NCBI GenBank assembly: GCA_019753375.1
Contig: JAIELC010000030.1
Location: forward strand, 1-46,358
Length of the DNA stretch: 46,358 bases
Reading direction: 5' to 3'
DNA from: Sphingomonas sp.
Lineage (GTDB): Bacteria; Pseudomonadota; Alphaproteobacteria; Sphingomonadales; Sphingomonadaceae
The translations under genes and the position numbers were made by a program. A model generated the notes under the pieces. That model worked only from the letters and a program-made list of their open reading frames with translations. It ran no database searches and was not told the origin of the DNA. Of this stretch, positions 1 to 8,480 are shown one piece after another; position 1 is the first letter of the stretch, and the number at the start of each line of letters is the position of its first letter.

Positions 1-113
1 CTCACCAGATGCTCAAGATCGAATCCCTTGGCCGGGTCGATAATGATGCCCGAGTAGAAACACACGCCGCCCCACGTTTCGAGAATGCGCGCCCGCACGG
101 TCGGCGGCGGCAT
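1..113 (-). CDS. Possible 5' end of an HNH-endonuclease-like gene (runs off the window)
   Basis: Reading from an ATG at 113 towards the window edge, an open frame encodes about 37 residues with a pattern recalling the start of small HNH nucleases: an Arg-rich helix, then GGVCFYSG (a Gly-Gly-x-Cys-x-x-Ser-Gly knuckle) and LEHLV near the edge, where HNH proteins carry their first conserved His. It overlaps the last 101 bases of the upstream pseudouridine synthase frame, whose own tail looks Arg-rich and unstructured there. The gene is cut by the window, so the family cannot be confirmed. It could equally be a chance frame. Confidence 0.35.
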   Translation of the reverse strand, partial: MPPPTVRARILETWGGVCFYSGIIIDPAKGFDLEHLV

Positions 114-939
114 CGCGTCCGCGCGATTCCCTAAACTTGGCTGGCTCGGCCGGGGGCATGCGCCTGGGGTCCTTGCGGAAGGCGACAATGTCATGTTGTC
201 GGACTTCACCGATGCCGCCGACGGGCAGATCGGCAAGGATGAACGGACCATAACGTGTCCGGATCAGGCGAGAGACCTTCAACCCCAGATATTCCAGCAC
301 GCGGCGTACTTCGCGGTTTTTTCCTTCGGTCAGGATCATTTCAATCCAGACATTGGCGCCGGTGCGGCGTTCCAGATTGGCGTCGATCGATCCGTACCGG
401 ACGCCCTCTATTTCGACACCCTCGATCAGATCTTCAAGCTGAGCCTGCGTAACCGTGCCATAGGCGCGCGCGCGATAGGCACGTTCTACCCCGGTTGCGG
501 GCAGTTCCAGTTGCCGCTTCAATTCGCCATCGGTCGTCAGCAGCAGCAATCCTTCGGTATTCAGATCGAGCCGTCCCACCGGCACCAGCCGCGGCAGGTC
601 CTTGGGCAACCGGTCATAAATGGTTGGCCGCCCATTGGGGTCGCGCTCTGTTACCAGCACCCCGCTGGGTTTGTGATACAGGAACAGGCGGGCAGGGGCG
701 GCCGCCTCGACAGGATTGCCATCGACGGTCACGCCCTTCAGCGACCGAAGAATTGTCGCGGGGGTATCGATCGCTTGCCCGTCGATCGCGACGCGCCCTT
801 CGGCGATCATCCGTTCAATTTCGCGGCGCGAGGCAACCCCCGCACGCGCGAGAAGTTTGGCAATACGCTGACCATCGGCATCGCGTGACGCAGGATGAGA
901 ATTGTCGCGCGGCGACTTATTGGGCTTTTCAGGGGACAC
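13..939 (-). CDS. RsuA/RluB-family 23S/16S rRNA pseudouridine synthase
   Basis: This enzyme isomerises a uridine to pseudouridine in ribosomal RNA in the cytoplasm. The N-terminal part (about residues 24-70) is an S4 RNA-binding domain (IAKLLARAGVASRREIERMI). The synthase domain follows, with the family motif GRLDLNTEGLLLLTTDG near residues 122-138; Asp125 is the expected catalytic nucleophile. The downstream NREVRRVLEYLGLKVSRLIR stretch is also typical of the RsuA/RluB/RluE/RluF group. Which of these activities it has cannot be told from sequence. The start is GTG at 939. The last ~35 residues are Arg-rich and overlap a possible HNH gene, so the true end may be less conserved. It is divergent from the response regulator. 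Confidence 0.9.
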   Translation of the reverse strand: MSPEKPNKSPRDNSHPASRDADGQRIAKLLARAGVASRREIERMIAEGRVAIDGQAIDTPATILRSLKGVTVDGNPVEAAAPARLFLYHKPSGVLVTERDPNGRPTIYDRLPKDLPRLVPVGRLDLNTEGLLLLTTDGELKRQLELPATGVERAYRARAYGTVTQAQLEDLIEGVEIEGVRYGSIDANLERRTGANVWIEMILTEGKNREVRRVLEYLGLKVSRLIRTRYGPFILADLPVGGIGEVRQHDIVAFRKDPRRMPPAEPAKFRESRGRDAAADRAGAHSRNVGRRVFLLGHHYRPGQGIRS

Positions 940-1068
940 GATAAAGCTGATACATCGAAAACGGGCTGACGATGAACTAAATTCGCGGCTGCGGGCTCGC
1001 CCGAATCGGCATGGATGGAAATAGCACGCGGCCAGTAATCGTGCGGGGCCGTCGGAAGGTGGTGGCGC

Positions 1069-1506
1069 GTGGCGATATTATTCGGAAAAAAAGAACGTCG
1101 GCTCGTCCGGGTCCTGATCGTCGAGGACGAACCGCTGGTTGCGTTCGATAATGAGCGTTTCCTGACCGAAGAGGGATTTCACGTCGTCGCCACAATCGAC
1201 CGCGTCGACCATGCCGTGGCGAAAATTCTTGACGGAACGCCGATCGACCTGGTGCTTGCCGACGTCAACCTGGCAGACGGCAGTGGCATCGATGTTGCCC
1301 AGGTTGCGTTTGATCGGGGGATCGCGGTGTTGTTTGTCACTGGGGACTGTCCCGGTCACGCCCGTGCGTTGGCCAATGGATGTTTGGCAAAGCCCTATTT
1401 CCAGCGCGATTTGCTTGGCGCGATTAACGCCATTGACTCCGTTTTGTCGGGCGTCTCGCCCAAGCGGATGCCCGGCGGCTTCACCTTGTTCAAGGACGTT
1501 GCCTAG
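1069..1506 (+). CDS. Single-domain response regulator (CheY-like receiver)
   Basis: A 145-residue receiver domain with no output domain. It has the acidic pair Glu19-Asp20, the phospho-acceptor Asp65 in LVLADVNLADG, the switch Thr91 in LFVTGD and Lys108 in LAKPY, so all phosphorylation residues are in place. Proteins of this kind pass a histidine-kinase signal to a partner by protein contact. No kinase is nearby, so the pathway is unknown. The start is GTG at 1069, supported by GGAAGG at 1054-1059. It is convergent with the Rieske oxygenase, with 17 bp between the stops. Confidence 0.88.
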   Translation: MAILFGKKERRLVRVLIVEDEPLVAFDNERFLTEEGFHVVATIDRVDHAVAKILDGTPIDLVLADVNLADGSGIDVAQVAFDRGIAVLFVTGDCPGHARALANGCLAKPYFQRDLLGAINAIDSVLSGVSPKRMPGGFTLFKDVA

Positions 1507-1523
1507 CGGGGTTGGCGTGCGCG

Positions 1524-2663
1524 CTACAGCCGGGCTTCGACCTGATCGTGGAAATGCCGAATCCCGGTTTCGAGCGTGCCCAGCGTCATTCGGTCGATCG
1601 CACCCGACGCCAGGCCCTGTTGCCCCAGTTCGGCGGCTCTGAAATCCTCGCCTGCAAAAACCTTGCCGTCGAGCAGGTTCCAGCTGCGTTCCCAGTGATC
1701 CAGCGCCTTGTCGGTCGCTGGCGGTTCGGGGATCAGCATGAAGTCTTCCACCAGCACGTCGCCTTCGGACTGCGGCATCATGATCATCAGGTTCATGTAA
1801 TCGGGGCTGACGATCAGGACGGTGCCGGGAAACATCTGATAGGTATAGGTAATCGCGGCGCGCAACGCCGGCCAGTCGTTGCCGGCCGCCGCCACCAGAT
1901 CAGCTTCGCGGCCCACGGCGGATCGCTGATGCGGACCAATCATGTCGCCCGTCGTGACGCCATCCTTGAAGAATTTGCCGATCGTTTCCGAATGGAGGCG
2001 CTGGACGTGATAGCTCTCCAGAAACGCGTCCATGATCAGTTTCCAGTTGGCCGCAACGCGGTGCGTTCGGCGCCGGAACAGATATTGGCCGGGCAGATCG
2101 AAGGCATGGAAATCATCGCCGAGCGCGCGTGCTTCGGAGAAATCGGCTTTTTCGTCAAAGGCAAACCAGATCAGCCCGCCCGCCTCGACGGTTGGCAGCC
2201 GCTTCAAGCCGAAATCTGCCCTGTCGAGCCCTGGGAATACATCAGGACGCGGCATCCCTGTCAGCCGGCCGTCGAGCGCATAGCTCCAGGCGTGATAAGG
2301 GCAAATCAGCCGCGATGCGCAGACCGGCTCATTGCCTTCCACCAACCGCGTGCCGCGATGCTGGCAGACGTTCAGGAAAACATGCGCCACCCCCGCTTTG
2401 TCGCGCGTGATCAGCAACGGTTTGCCAAATCCGTCGTGCGGCACCGCCATATTGGGTTTGGGCAGCAACGCAGAAGGCGCAATAACCAAGGGCAGCTTGC
2501 TGAAGATCGCTTGCTGCTCGGCGATGTGGCGCTGCGCCGAGGTATAGGCAGTCGCGTCGACATGGGTGATGCCCATGCTGGCCCGCGTCCCACCCGCCGC
2601 CAGACGGTTAGCCAGATCGAGTTGGCCCATGGTCGGGGCAATGGCGCGCGAAGGTGCGTTCAT
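1524..2663 (-). CDS. Rieske non-heme iron ring-hydroxylating oxygenase, alpha subunit
   Basis: The sequence shows a Rieske [2Fe-2S] site, Cys100-x-His102 (CQHRG) and Cys121-x2-His124 (CPYHAW). A catalytic domain follows with mononuclear iron ligands His219 and His224 in ESYHVQRLH; the carboxylate ligand is probably in the GEDF region near the C-terminus. Family members hydroxylate aromatic or quaternary-amine substrates using electrons from a separate reductase. No reductase or ferredoxin gene is adjacent, so the substrate is unknown. The start at 2663 is chosen because AGGAGAGG lies 6-7 bases upstream; a longer frame to 2720 would run through that site and into the spacer before the divergent AmpG-like gene. 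Confidence 0.9.
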   Translation of the reverse strand: MNAPSRAIAPTMGQLDLANRLAAGGTRASMGITHVDATAYTSAQRHIAEQQAIFSKLPLVIAPSALLPKPNMAVPHDGFGKPLLITRDKAGVAHVFLNVCQHRGTRLVEGNEPVCASRLICPYHAWSYALDGRLTGMPRPDVFPGLDRADFGLKRLPTVEAGGLIWFAFDEKADFSEARALGDDFHAFDLPGQYLFRRRTHRVAANWKLIMDAFLESYHVQRLHSETIGKFFKDGVTTGDMIGPHQRSAVGREADLVAAAGNDWPALRAAITYTYQMFPGTVLIVSPDYMNLMIMMPQSEGDVLVEDFMLIPEPPATDKALDHWERSWNLLDGKVFAGEDFRAAELGQQGLASGAIDRMTLGTLETGIRHFHDQVEARL

Positions 2664-2727
2664 GACGCTTCCTCTCCTGTGATTTGCCGCTAGTGTCTGC
2701 CGGAATTCGACAAGGAGCAAGGGGTGG

Positions 2728-4032
2728 ATGGTGACGGCGGCTGAAGGCGATCAGGATTGGCTGTCGAGCGTTCGCCCCTATTTTGAAAAGGCACCGCTGG
2801 CAGCGCTGGCGCTGGGGATTTCTTCGGGGTTTCCCTATGCGATGATCGGCGCAACGCTGACCAGCCGGCTTGCGCAGGACGGGATCGACAAAAAGACGGT
2901 CACGGCGTTCAGTCTTGCCTTTCTTGTCTATAATCTGAAACCATTCTGGGCGTGGCTGGTGGACGGCGTCCGCTTACCGTTGATCGGTGCCCTGGGGCAG
3001 CGCGTATCGTGGCTGTTGCTGGCCGGTATGCTGGTGATGCTGGCGGTGGCCAATCTGGCCGTTGTCGATCCCCGTGCATCAATTGAGGCAACCGCAACCG
3101 CCGCCATTCTGGTTGGTCTTGCAGGCGCAACTTTTGATATTGTGATCGATGCCTACCGCATTGAGATTCTGTCGCCGGAACAGTTGGGCGTCGGGTCGGG
3201 CATGTCGCAATATGGCTGGCGAATTGGATCGGCGGGTGCCGGCGCCGTCGCCCTGGTGGTTGCAGCCCGACTTGGCTGGACGAACGCCTATCTGCTGTGC
3301 GCGGCATTCGCGTTGCCGGCGATGCTTGCGGGCCTGATCGTAGGAGAGCCCGTCGAGCGCCACATGGTCGCCGCGAAACAATCATTGGGGGCGATCGGTA
3401 CGGCCATTATTGGCCCGTTTGTTCAGTTCTTTTCGCGGCCCGGCGCATTGCTGGTGCTGTTGTTTATCCTCATCCACAAAGTCGGTGACACGCTGGCCAA
3501 TCTGACGTTTCGGCTTTTGTTCGACGATCTGAAGTTTACCAATGACGAGATTGCGTTCTACGACGTTTGGATCGGGTTTATCGCGTATCTGGTCGGGATT
3601 TTTGTCGGCGGGATTCTGTATGCCCGGCTGGGGATGAAGCGGTCGGTGTTCATCAGCCTGATCCTGATGATGATTTCAAACCTCAGCTTTGCGGTGCTTG
3701 CGGCGGCGGGGCATTCGAATATCGGCATGGCGAGTGCCATCGGATTCGAAAACTTTGCCAGCGGGATCGGTGGCGTGACGGTGGTGGCGTATTTCTCGGC
3801 GCTGACCAATGCCCGCTTCACGGCCGCGCAATATGCACTGATTTCGGCCGCAGCGAGCATCGTCGGGCGCTTTGTAACGGGCACCACTGCCGGCGCGCTG
3901 ATCGAAGCGATGGGATATGTTGATTTCTATTTGCTCACGACAATAGTCGCGCTGCCCGGCGTCGTCTTGTTCTGGTGGATGAGCCGCAGCGGACTGATCG
4001 ACCAGTCGGTTGGCGATGCGGCTGGCCACTGA
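2728..4032 (+). CDS. AmpG-family MFS permease (muropeptide-type transporter)
   Basis: An inner-membrane transporter of 434 residues with about 12 hydrophobic segments. Signature motifs of the AmpG/PAT branch of the major facilitator superfamily are visible: GISSGFPYAM near residues 30-39, YNLKPFWAWLVDG at 68-80 and DIVIDAYR at 137-144. AmpG imports anhydro-muropeptides for cell-wall recycling and, in some bacteria, beta-lactamase induction. No recycling enzyme or ampC/ampR gene is adjacent, so the substrate is inferred from family only. AAGGAG at 2712-2717 supports the ATG. It is divergent from the Rieske gene and followed 15 bp later by the TPR protein, so the two are probably cotranscribed. 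Confidence 0.85.
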   Translation: MVTAAEGDQDWLSSVRPYFEKAPLAALALGISSGFPYAMIGATLTSRLAQDGIDKKTVTAFSLAFLVYNLKPFWAWLVDGVRLPLIGALGQRVSWLLLAGMLVMLAVANLAVVDPRASIEATATAAILVGLAGATFDIVIDAYRIEILSPEQLGVGSGMSQYGWRIGSAGAGAVALVVAARLGWTNAYLLCAAFALPAMLAGLIVGEPVERHMVAAKQSLGAIGTAIIGPFVQFFSRPGALLVLLFILIHKVGDTLANLTFRLLFDDLKFTNDEIAFYDVWIGFIAYLVGIFVGGILYARLGMKRSVFISLILMMISNLSFAVLAAAGHSNIGMASAIGFENFASGIGGVTVVAYFSALTNARFTAAQYALISAAASIVGRFVTGTTAGALIEAMGYVDFYLLTTIVALPGVVLFWWMSRSGLIDQSVGDAAGH

Positions 4033-4047
4033 TCCGGAGCTTTAATT

Positions 4048-4800
4048 ATGCCATTTCTTGGTTTCGCCGCGCTCATCCAGCTTGGCTGTATCATCCATGT
4101 CATCCGGACGGGGCGGCAGACCTATTGGATCATGGTCATTCTTTTCCTGCCGGTGCTGGGCGCGCTGGCCTATCTGATTCTTGAAGTGTTGCCCGAATAT
4201 CAGGGCAACCGGCACGTCCGCAGCGCGCGTGCCAAGGTTGTTGCCAGCGTGGACCCAGACCGGGACGTGCGATCGGCGCGCGATGCCTTGTCGTTGGCCG
4301 ACACGGCAGCCAACCGCATCCGCCTGGCCGATGCGCTGGCGGCGCTGGGTCGTTTTGGCGACGCCATGCCCTATTACCGGGATGCCCTGGCCGCTGCCCC
4401 CGGCCCTGACACAAGGACCGCCGGCAAGCTGGCGCGGGCCTTGTTCGAGGAAGGACAAAGCGCTGAGGCAATGGCGCTGATCGAGACGATTGAGCCGCCC
4501 AGGACGCAGAGCGATGCCGATCGGCTGGCGCTGCTAAAGGCCCGCGTCCTGACCGAACTGGGCCGCAAGGAGGAAGCGCTTGTTATCCTTGCCGATATCG
4601 TCACTCGGATGCCGGGCGAGGAAGCGCGCTGCCGATATGCAGCGCTGCTGCTTGATCTTGGTTTTGAGCCAAAGGCCCGCGCGGTACTGGAAGAGGTTGA
4701 GGACCGGATGAAACGGCTCGACCGGCAGCAGCGTGCGGCGGATGCGGGCATGTATAAATGGGCGATGGAGCAGCTGCGCATGTTACGCGGTAAGGGATGA
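4048..4800 (+). CDS. Membrane-anchored tetratricopeptide-repeat protein with PLDc_N-type N-terminus
   Basis: A 250-residue protein. Residues 1-48 form two hydrophobic helices (FLGFAALIQLGCIIHVI and WIMVILFLPVLGALAYLILE), resembling the N-terminal membrane module seen before phospholipase D domains. From about residue 75 on, Ala/Leu-rich helical repeats (RLADALAALGRFGDAMPYYR, then further TPR-like units to about 225) suggest a cytoplasmic protein-binding solenoid. There is no PLD catalytic HKD motif, so this is a scaffold and not a lipase. It follows the AmpG-like gene by 15 bp and converges on folC with 16 bp between the stops. Its partners are unknown. Confidence 0.7.
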   Translation: MPFLGFAALIQLGCIIHVIRTGRQTYWIMVILFLPVLGALAYLILEVLPEYQGNRHVRSARAKVVASVDPDRDVRSARDALSLADTAANRIRLADALAALGRFGDAMPYYRDALAAAPGPDTRTAGKLARALFEEGQSAEAMALIETIEPPRTQSDADRLALLKARVLTELGRKEEALVILADIVTRMPGEEARCRYAALLLDLGFEPKARAVLEEVEDRMKRLDRQQRAADAGMYKWAMEQLRMLRGKG

Positions 4801-4816
4801 TGATCGGTTGCCCGGC

Positions 4817-6145
4817 CTAGGTCGGCACCTGATTATTGGCCGCCAGCGCTTCGCCCGCCTGATAGAGCGTCCCGAAAATGAGCACGACTGGCGGATCGGC
4901 GGGGTCGGCCCAGCTGGCAATTGTCGCCAGCGCGGCGGCAATGTCGGTCGCGGGTTGCGCGCGGATGCCCAGATCGGCGGCGATCAGGGCGAGTGCGGCG
5001 GGATCATGATGCTCGTGCCCGGCAACCGGCACTGGCTGCAGCGATCGCGCAAAGCTGGCGAAATGACGGATCAGTCCGCGCGCGTCCTTTTTGGCGAGCA
5101 TGCCCAGCACCAGATGCACAGGGCGTCCGTTGGCGCGCGCGGCAATGGCGGCTGCCAGCGGGGCGCCGGCGGCAGGGTTATGCGCGCCATCGAGCCAGAG
5201 CTCGCTGCCCGCCGGCAACCGATCGGTAAGCGGACCGGGTGACAGGCGTTGCATCCGCGCCGGCCATTCGGCCCATTCGGCGGCCGCGCGGTAAGCGGCG
5301 AGGGGAATGGAGAGTGCGTCCTGGTGCCGCAGCATGGCGATGGCGAGCGCCAGATTGTCCGCCTGATGCGGGCCGAACAGGCGCGGCAGTCCCGTGCTGA
5401 CCGTGCCGCGATCATCGCTATACTCAAGCGTGTCGCGGGTCACGCGGCGCTGCCAGTCGACCCCGAGCCGTTTGACCGGCGCACCGCGGACCGGCCCCGC
5501 CATGATGCCAACGCGGCGCGCAATGCCGGTTGGGTAGTCCATCGTCACGAGCGGGACGCCGCGCTTGGCGATGCCGGCCTTTTCGAGCGAGATCGCCTCC
5601 AGCGTATCGCCCAGAAAGCCCTGATGATCGATCCCCAGCTGGGCGATGCCCGTGACAATTGGCTGGTCAATGACGTTGGTCGCATCAAGCCGGCCGCCGA
5701 GCCCGACCTCGATGATGCACGCGTCGGCGGGGGTCCGGCTGAACGCCAGAAAAGCGGCAGCGGTCGTGACTTCAAAAAAGCTCGCGCCGATATCGCCGCC
5801 CGCGTCGAGCACGTCGGCCAGCAACAGCGCAAGGGCGTCGTCATCAATCAGCGTGCCGGCTAGGCGGATGCGTTCGTTGAAGCGGACGAGATGCGGGCTG
5901 GTATAGACGTGGCAGCTAAGCCCTGCCGCCTCTATCGCGGCGCGCAGAAACGCGCAGGTCGATCCTTTGCCATTGGTACCCGCGACGTGGAGCACGGGCG
6001 GCAAGCGGCGATGCGGGTTGCCGATCCGGTCGAGCAGTGCGGTAATGCGCCCGAGCCCCAGGACATCGGCACCGGGCGACAGCGCCCAGAGACGGTCGAG
6101 CTGGGCTTGCACCGCCGCCGAGGAGGAGCGGGCGTTATCGGGCAT
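4817..6145 (-). CDS. folC: Bifunctional dihydrofolate/folylpolyglutamate synthase
   Basis: FolC adds glutamate to dihydropteroate and then to folates, in the cytoplasm, using ATP. The 442-residue length fits. The P-loop VAGTNGKGST lies at residues 54-63, followed by FEVTTAAAF around 124-132 and IEVGLGGRLDATNV at 145-158, with Glu146 the conserved metal/ATP residue. WLDGAHNPAA marks the C-terminal Mur-ligase-like domain. It sits downstream of accD, a common order in proteobacteria, separated here by a palindromic repeat. The start codon lies in a 10-bp tandem duplication that creates a tiny upstream frame, described separately. Confidence 0.95.
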   Translation of the reverse strand: MPDNARSSSAAVQAQLDRLWALSPGADVLGLGRITALLDRIGNPHRRLPPVLHVAGTNGKGSTCAFLRAAIEAAGLSCHVYTSPHLVRFNERIRLAGTLIDDDALALLLADVLDAGGDIGASFFEVTTAAAFLAFSRTPADACIIEVGLGGRLDATNVIDQPIVTGIAQLGIDHQGFLGDTLEAISLEKAGIAKRGVPLVTMDYPTGIARRVGIMAGPVRGAPVKRLGVDWQRRVTRDTLEYSDDRGTVSTGLPRLFGPHQADNLALAIAMLRHQDALSIPLAAYRAAAEWAEWPARMQRLSPGPLTDRLPAGSELWLDGAHNPAAGAPLAAAIAARANGRPVHLVLGMLAKKDARGLIRHFASFARSLQPVPVAGHEHHDPAALALIAADLGIRAQPATDIAAALATIASWADPADPPVVLIFGTLYQAGEALAANNQVPT

Positions 6146-6155
6146 TATCGGGCAT
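6135..6155 (-). other. Mini upstream frame overlapping the folC start (10-bp tandem duplication)
   Basis: The plus strand carries TTATCGGGCA twice in a row (6135-6144 and 6145-6154). On the coding strand this duplicates the folC start. An extra ATG at 6155 opens a seven-codon frame (MPDNAR, then TAA) that ends 11 bases inside folC in another frame, while the real ATG is at 6145. It may be a replication-slippage scar. Whether ribosomes use the upstream ATG and return to 6145 is speculation. Confidence 0.5.
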
Positions 6156-6181
6156 GGGGCAGGGGTACGCGTTTTGCCTCT

Positions 6182-6268
6182 CCGTCATGGCGAGCGGAGC
6201 GAAACAGTCCCGTCGAACCGCAAGTTAGACCGTTGCTCTGGATTGCTTTGCTCCGCTCGCAATGACGG
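6182..6268. repeat. Intergenic palindromic repeat (CGTCATTGCGAGC-type element)
   Basis: An imperfect inverted repeat fills most of the 147-bp gap between accD and folC. The left arm starts CCGTCATGGCGAGCGGAGCG at 6182; the right arm runs from about 6240 and ends GCTCCGCTCGCAATGACGG at 6268. About 28 bases lie between the arms. The sequence matches, from memory, a palindromic intergenic element found in many copies in sphingomonads and other bacteria. On RNA it would fold into a long hairpin in the accD-folC message and could modulate folC expression or mRNA stability. The two arms have diverged slightly. Confidence 0.7.
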
Positions 6269-6292
6269 GAGATATCGGTCGAAGGAACGCCC

Positions 6293-7147
6293 TCACGCCG
6301 CCTTTTTGTGGCACAGAAAATCGATCAGGCTCGCCAGCGTGGCGCGCAGCTCGCTGCGTGGTTTGACCATGTCGAGCATGCCATGGTCGAGCAGATATTC
6401 GGCGCGCTGAAAGCCCTCGGGCAATTTTTCGCGAATGGTCTGTTCGATCACGCGCTGGCCGGCAAAGCCGATCAGGGCATTGGGCTCGGCAATCTGGACA
6501 TCGCCAAGCATCGCATAGCTGGCCGTCACGCCGCCCGTCGTCGGATCGGTCAGGACTACGATATAGGGCAGTCCGACATCGTGGAGCATCTGGATCGCCA
6601 CGGTCGCGCGCGGCATCTGCATCAGGCTCAAAATGCCTTCCTGCATGCGCGCGCCACCCGCTGCCGTGAAGATAATGTACGGGCAATGGTCCTTGATCGC
6701 GGCTTCAACGCCCGTCACAAAGGCCTCCCCAACCGCCAGCCCCATCGATCCGCCCATAAAGGCGAAGTCCTGGACGCCGATGACGGCGCGCCGCCCTTCA
6801 ATCGTGCCGCGCGCATTGATCAGCGCATCGCCTTCGCCGGTCGCGGCGCGCGCCGCCTTGATTCGATCGACATAGCGCTTGGTATCGCGGAATTTGAGCG
6901 GATCGTCGGGCACTTTGGGCTGGGGCAGTTCGGTGTAGCTGCCCGCATCAAAAGTATAGTCGAACCGCAGCTTTGGCCCGATGCGTTCATGATGTTCGCA
7001 TTGCGGACAGACATAGAGATTGTCCTCCAGCTCCTTGACGAACACCATCTGCCCGCACCCCTTGCACTTGTGCCACAGATTGTCGGGGGTTTCCTTTTTG
7101 GGGACCACGAAAGACAGGGCATTACGAACGTTGCTCAGCCAGCTCAT
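6293..7147 (-). CDS. accD: Acetyl-CoA carboxylase carboxyltransferase subunit beta
   Basis: AccD forms, with AccA, the carboxyltransferase that moves CO2 from biotin to acetyl-CoA, giving malonyl-CoA for fatty acid synthesis. The zinc ribbon is intact: Cys28 and Cys31 (CKGCG), then Cys47 and Cys50 (CPQC). The crotonase-fold body includes [12 protein letters not shown] and [17 protein letters not shown]. The length of 284 residues is normal. Its ATG overlaps the trpA stop (ATGA), so it is translationally coupled to the trp genes. The partner accA lies at 31347-32294. Confidence 0.96.
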   Translation of the reverse strand: MSWLSNVRNALSFVVPKKETPDNLWHKCKGCGQMVFVKELEDNLYVCPQCEHHERIGPKLRFDYTFDAGSYTELPQPKVPDDPLKFRDTKRYVDRIKAARAATGEGDALINARGTIEGRRAVIGVQDFAFMGGSMGLAVGEAFVTGVEAAIKDHCPYIIFTAAGGARMQEGILSLMQMPRATVAIQMLHDVGLPYIVVLTDPTTGGVTASYAMLGDVQIAEPNALIGFAGQRVIEQTIREKLPEGFQRAEYLLDHGMLDMVKPRSELRATLASLIDFLCHKKAA

Positions 7148-7971
7148 GCCCCGATTTCCTCCATTGCAATGTCCTTTCGCGCGGCGACAATCGCGGCTTT
7201 CAGCGACGCGATATAGACACGAACCGGCTCGGCCGCATCATCGCCGTGTGTGCCAATAATTTCGACGATGGCAGAGCCGACCACGACCCCATCGGCAACA
7301 GTCGCAATCGCGCGCGCCTGTTCGGGCGTGCGAACGCCAAACCCGACCGCGACGGGCAGCGTGGTCGCTGCCTTGAGCCGCGCCACCGCGCTTTCGATGC
7401 TATCCTGCGCCGCCTGCTGCAACCCGGTGATCCCGGCGACCGAGACGTAATAAAGAAACCCGCTGGCGCCATCGAGCACGGCGGGCAAACGCGCGGCATC
7501 TGTCGTTGGCGTGGCGAGGCGAATGGGCGCGACGCCCGCCTCGCGAAGCGCGGGGCCGAGCTGATCATCTTCCTCGGGCGGGACATCGACACAGATGACA
7601 CCGTCGACGCCGGCCCTGGCGGCTTCGCTGGCGAACCAGTCGGCACCGCGCCGGAGCATCGGGTTGGCATAGCCCATCAGCACGAGGGGGACGGTGGGGT
7701 GGCACGCGCGGAAATCGGCAGCGATTTTCAGGATGTCGCGCGTGGTGGTGCCGGCGGCAAGACTACGCAGGTTCGCAGCCTGAATCGCCGGGCCATCGGC
7801 CATCGGATCGGTGAACGGCATGCCCAGCTCGATCACGTCCGCCCCGCCCTCGACGAGCGCGTCGAGGATGGCGGGCGTGGGGCCATCACCAGCGGTGACA
7901 AAGGTGACGAGGGCGGCACGGTCGGCGGGGAAGGCGGTGGACAGACGCAATGCTTGGGAATTGACCCGCAT
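7144..7971 (-). CDS. trpA: Tryptophan synthase alpha chain
   Basis: TrpA cleaves indole-3-glycerol phosphate to indole and glyceraldehyde-3-phosphate and channels indole to TrpB. The active-site block [19 protein letters not shown] contains the catalytic Glu and Asp (E48 and D59 from this start). The phosphate-binding [10 protein letters not shown] and [10 protein letters not shown] segments are also present. I chose ATG at 7971, since AGGGA lies 8 bases upstream; GTG at 7974 is one codon longer. Either way the start overlaps the stop of the preceding membrane-protein gene, and the trpA stop overlaps accD. Confidence 0.95.
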   Translation of the reverse strand: MRVNSQALRLSTAFPADRAALVTFVTAGDGPTPAILDALVEGGADVIELGMPFTDPMADGPAIQAANLRSLAAGTTTRDILKIAADFRACHPTVPLVLMGYANPMLRRGADWFASEAARAGVDGVICVDVPPEEDDQLGPALREAGVAPIRLATPTTDAARLPAVLDGASGFLYYVSVAGITGLQQAAQDSIESAVARLKAATTLPVAVGFGVRTPEQARAIATVADGVVVGSAIVEIIGTHGDDAAEPVRVYIASLKAAIVAARKDIAMEEIGA

Positions 7972-8480
7972 CACTCATTCCCTAGTAAATAGCGCAATGT
8001 TCGACCTAAGGCCAAGAAAGCTGCCGCAAAACTTGCGGCAATCAACAAAATTGAAATATTTGCAGGCTCGACGATCGGGCGTTCTTCCCCTGCAACGATC
8101 ATTGGGGTGACTTTCTTCCCTTCTTTGGGCTCATCGTATGCGATCGCCGACCTATACCTATCAATCGCTTTTTGAAGCTGATCCCGGCTTGCATGCGGAG
8201 GAGCTTGAATGTCCAGTTTCAGTCCATTGCCAGCATCAACCGTGTAAATAAGATCAGCTTTGTGATGCTTATCCCAAATATCGACGGCCGCTATGGAACT
8301 CCGCATCTGAAAATAATTTTTCCCCGCCTGATATATTCCGAAGCCGATGCAGCTGAACGCAACCAAAATACAAAACCAATGCAGCACCCGACCAAGTCGC
8401 ACGTTCCAATGCGAAGCGTCGGACAGCTCAGTTGGCATGACCCACCGCTTGCCAATCTTTTCAGACATATTCTTCTTCAT
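7971..8480 (-). CDS. Unrecognised two-helix membrane protein inserted between trpB and trpA
   Basis: I do not recognise this 169-residue protein. It has a short basic N-terminus, a first membrane segment around residues 27-48 ([20 protein letters not shown]), a polar middle part of about 90 residues that would lie outside the membrane, and a second membrane segment near 142-160 ([18 protein letters not shown]). The ATG overlaps the trpB stop (ATGA at 8480-8477) and its TGA overlaps the trpA start. Hand-counted GC in two 120-base samples is 44% and 48%, clearly below the trp genes around it, which suggests acquired DNA. ATG at 8468 is an alternative start. No tryptophan-related role can be read from it. 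Confidence 0.8.
   Translation of the reverse strand: MKKNMSEKIGKRWVMPTELSDASHWNVRLGRVLHWFCILVAFSCIGFGIYQAGKNYFQMRSSIAAVDIWDKHHKADLIYTVDAGNGLKLDIQAPPHASRDQLQKAIDRYRSAIAYDEPKEGKKVTPMIVAGEERPIVEPANISILLIAASFAAAFLALGRTLRYLLGNE

Noticed and set aside
1512..2693. A 393-codon plus-strand frame over the Rieske oxygenase.
   Set aside because: The minus strand encodes a complete oxygenase with Rieske and iron ligands; the plus frame is compositionally a shadow.
5249..5863. Open frame on the plus strand opposite folC.
   Set aside because: folC is complete with its P-loop and catalytic motifs; the antisense frame has no recognisable domain.
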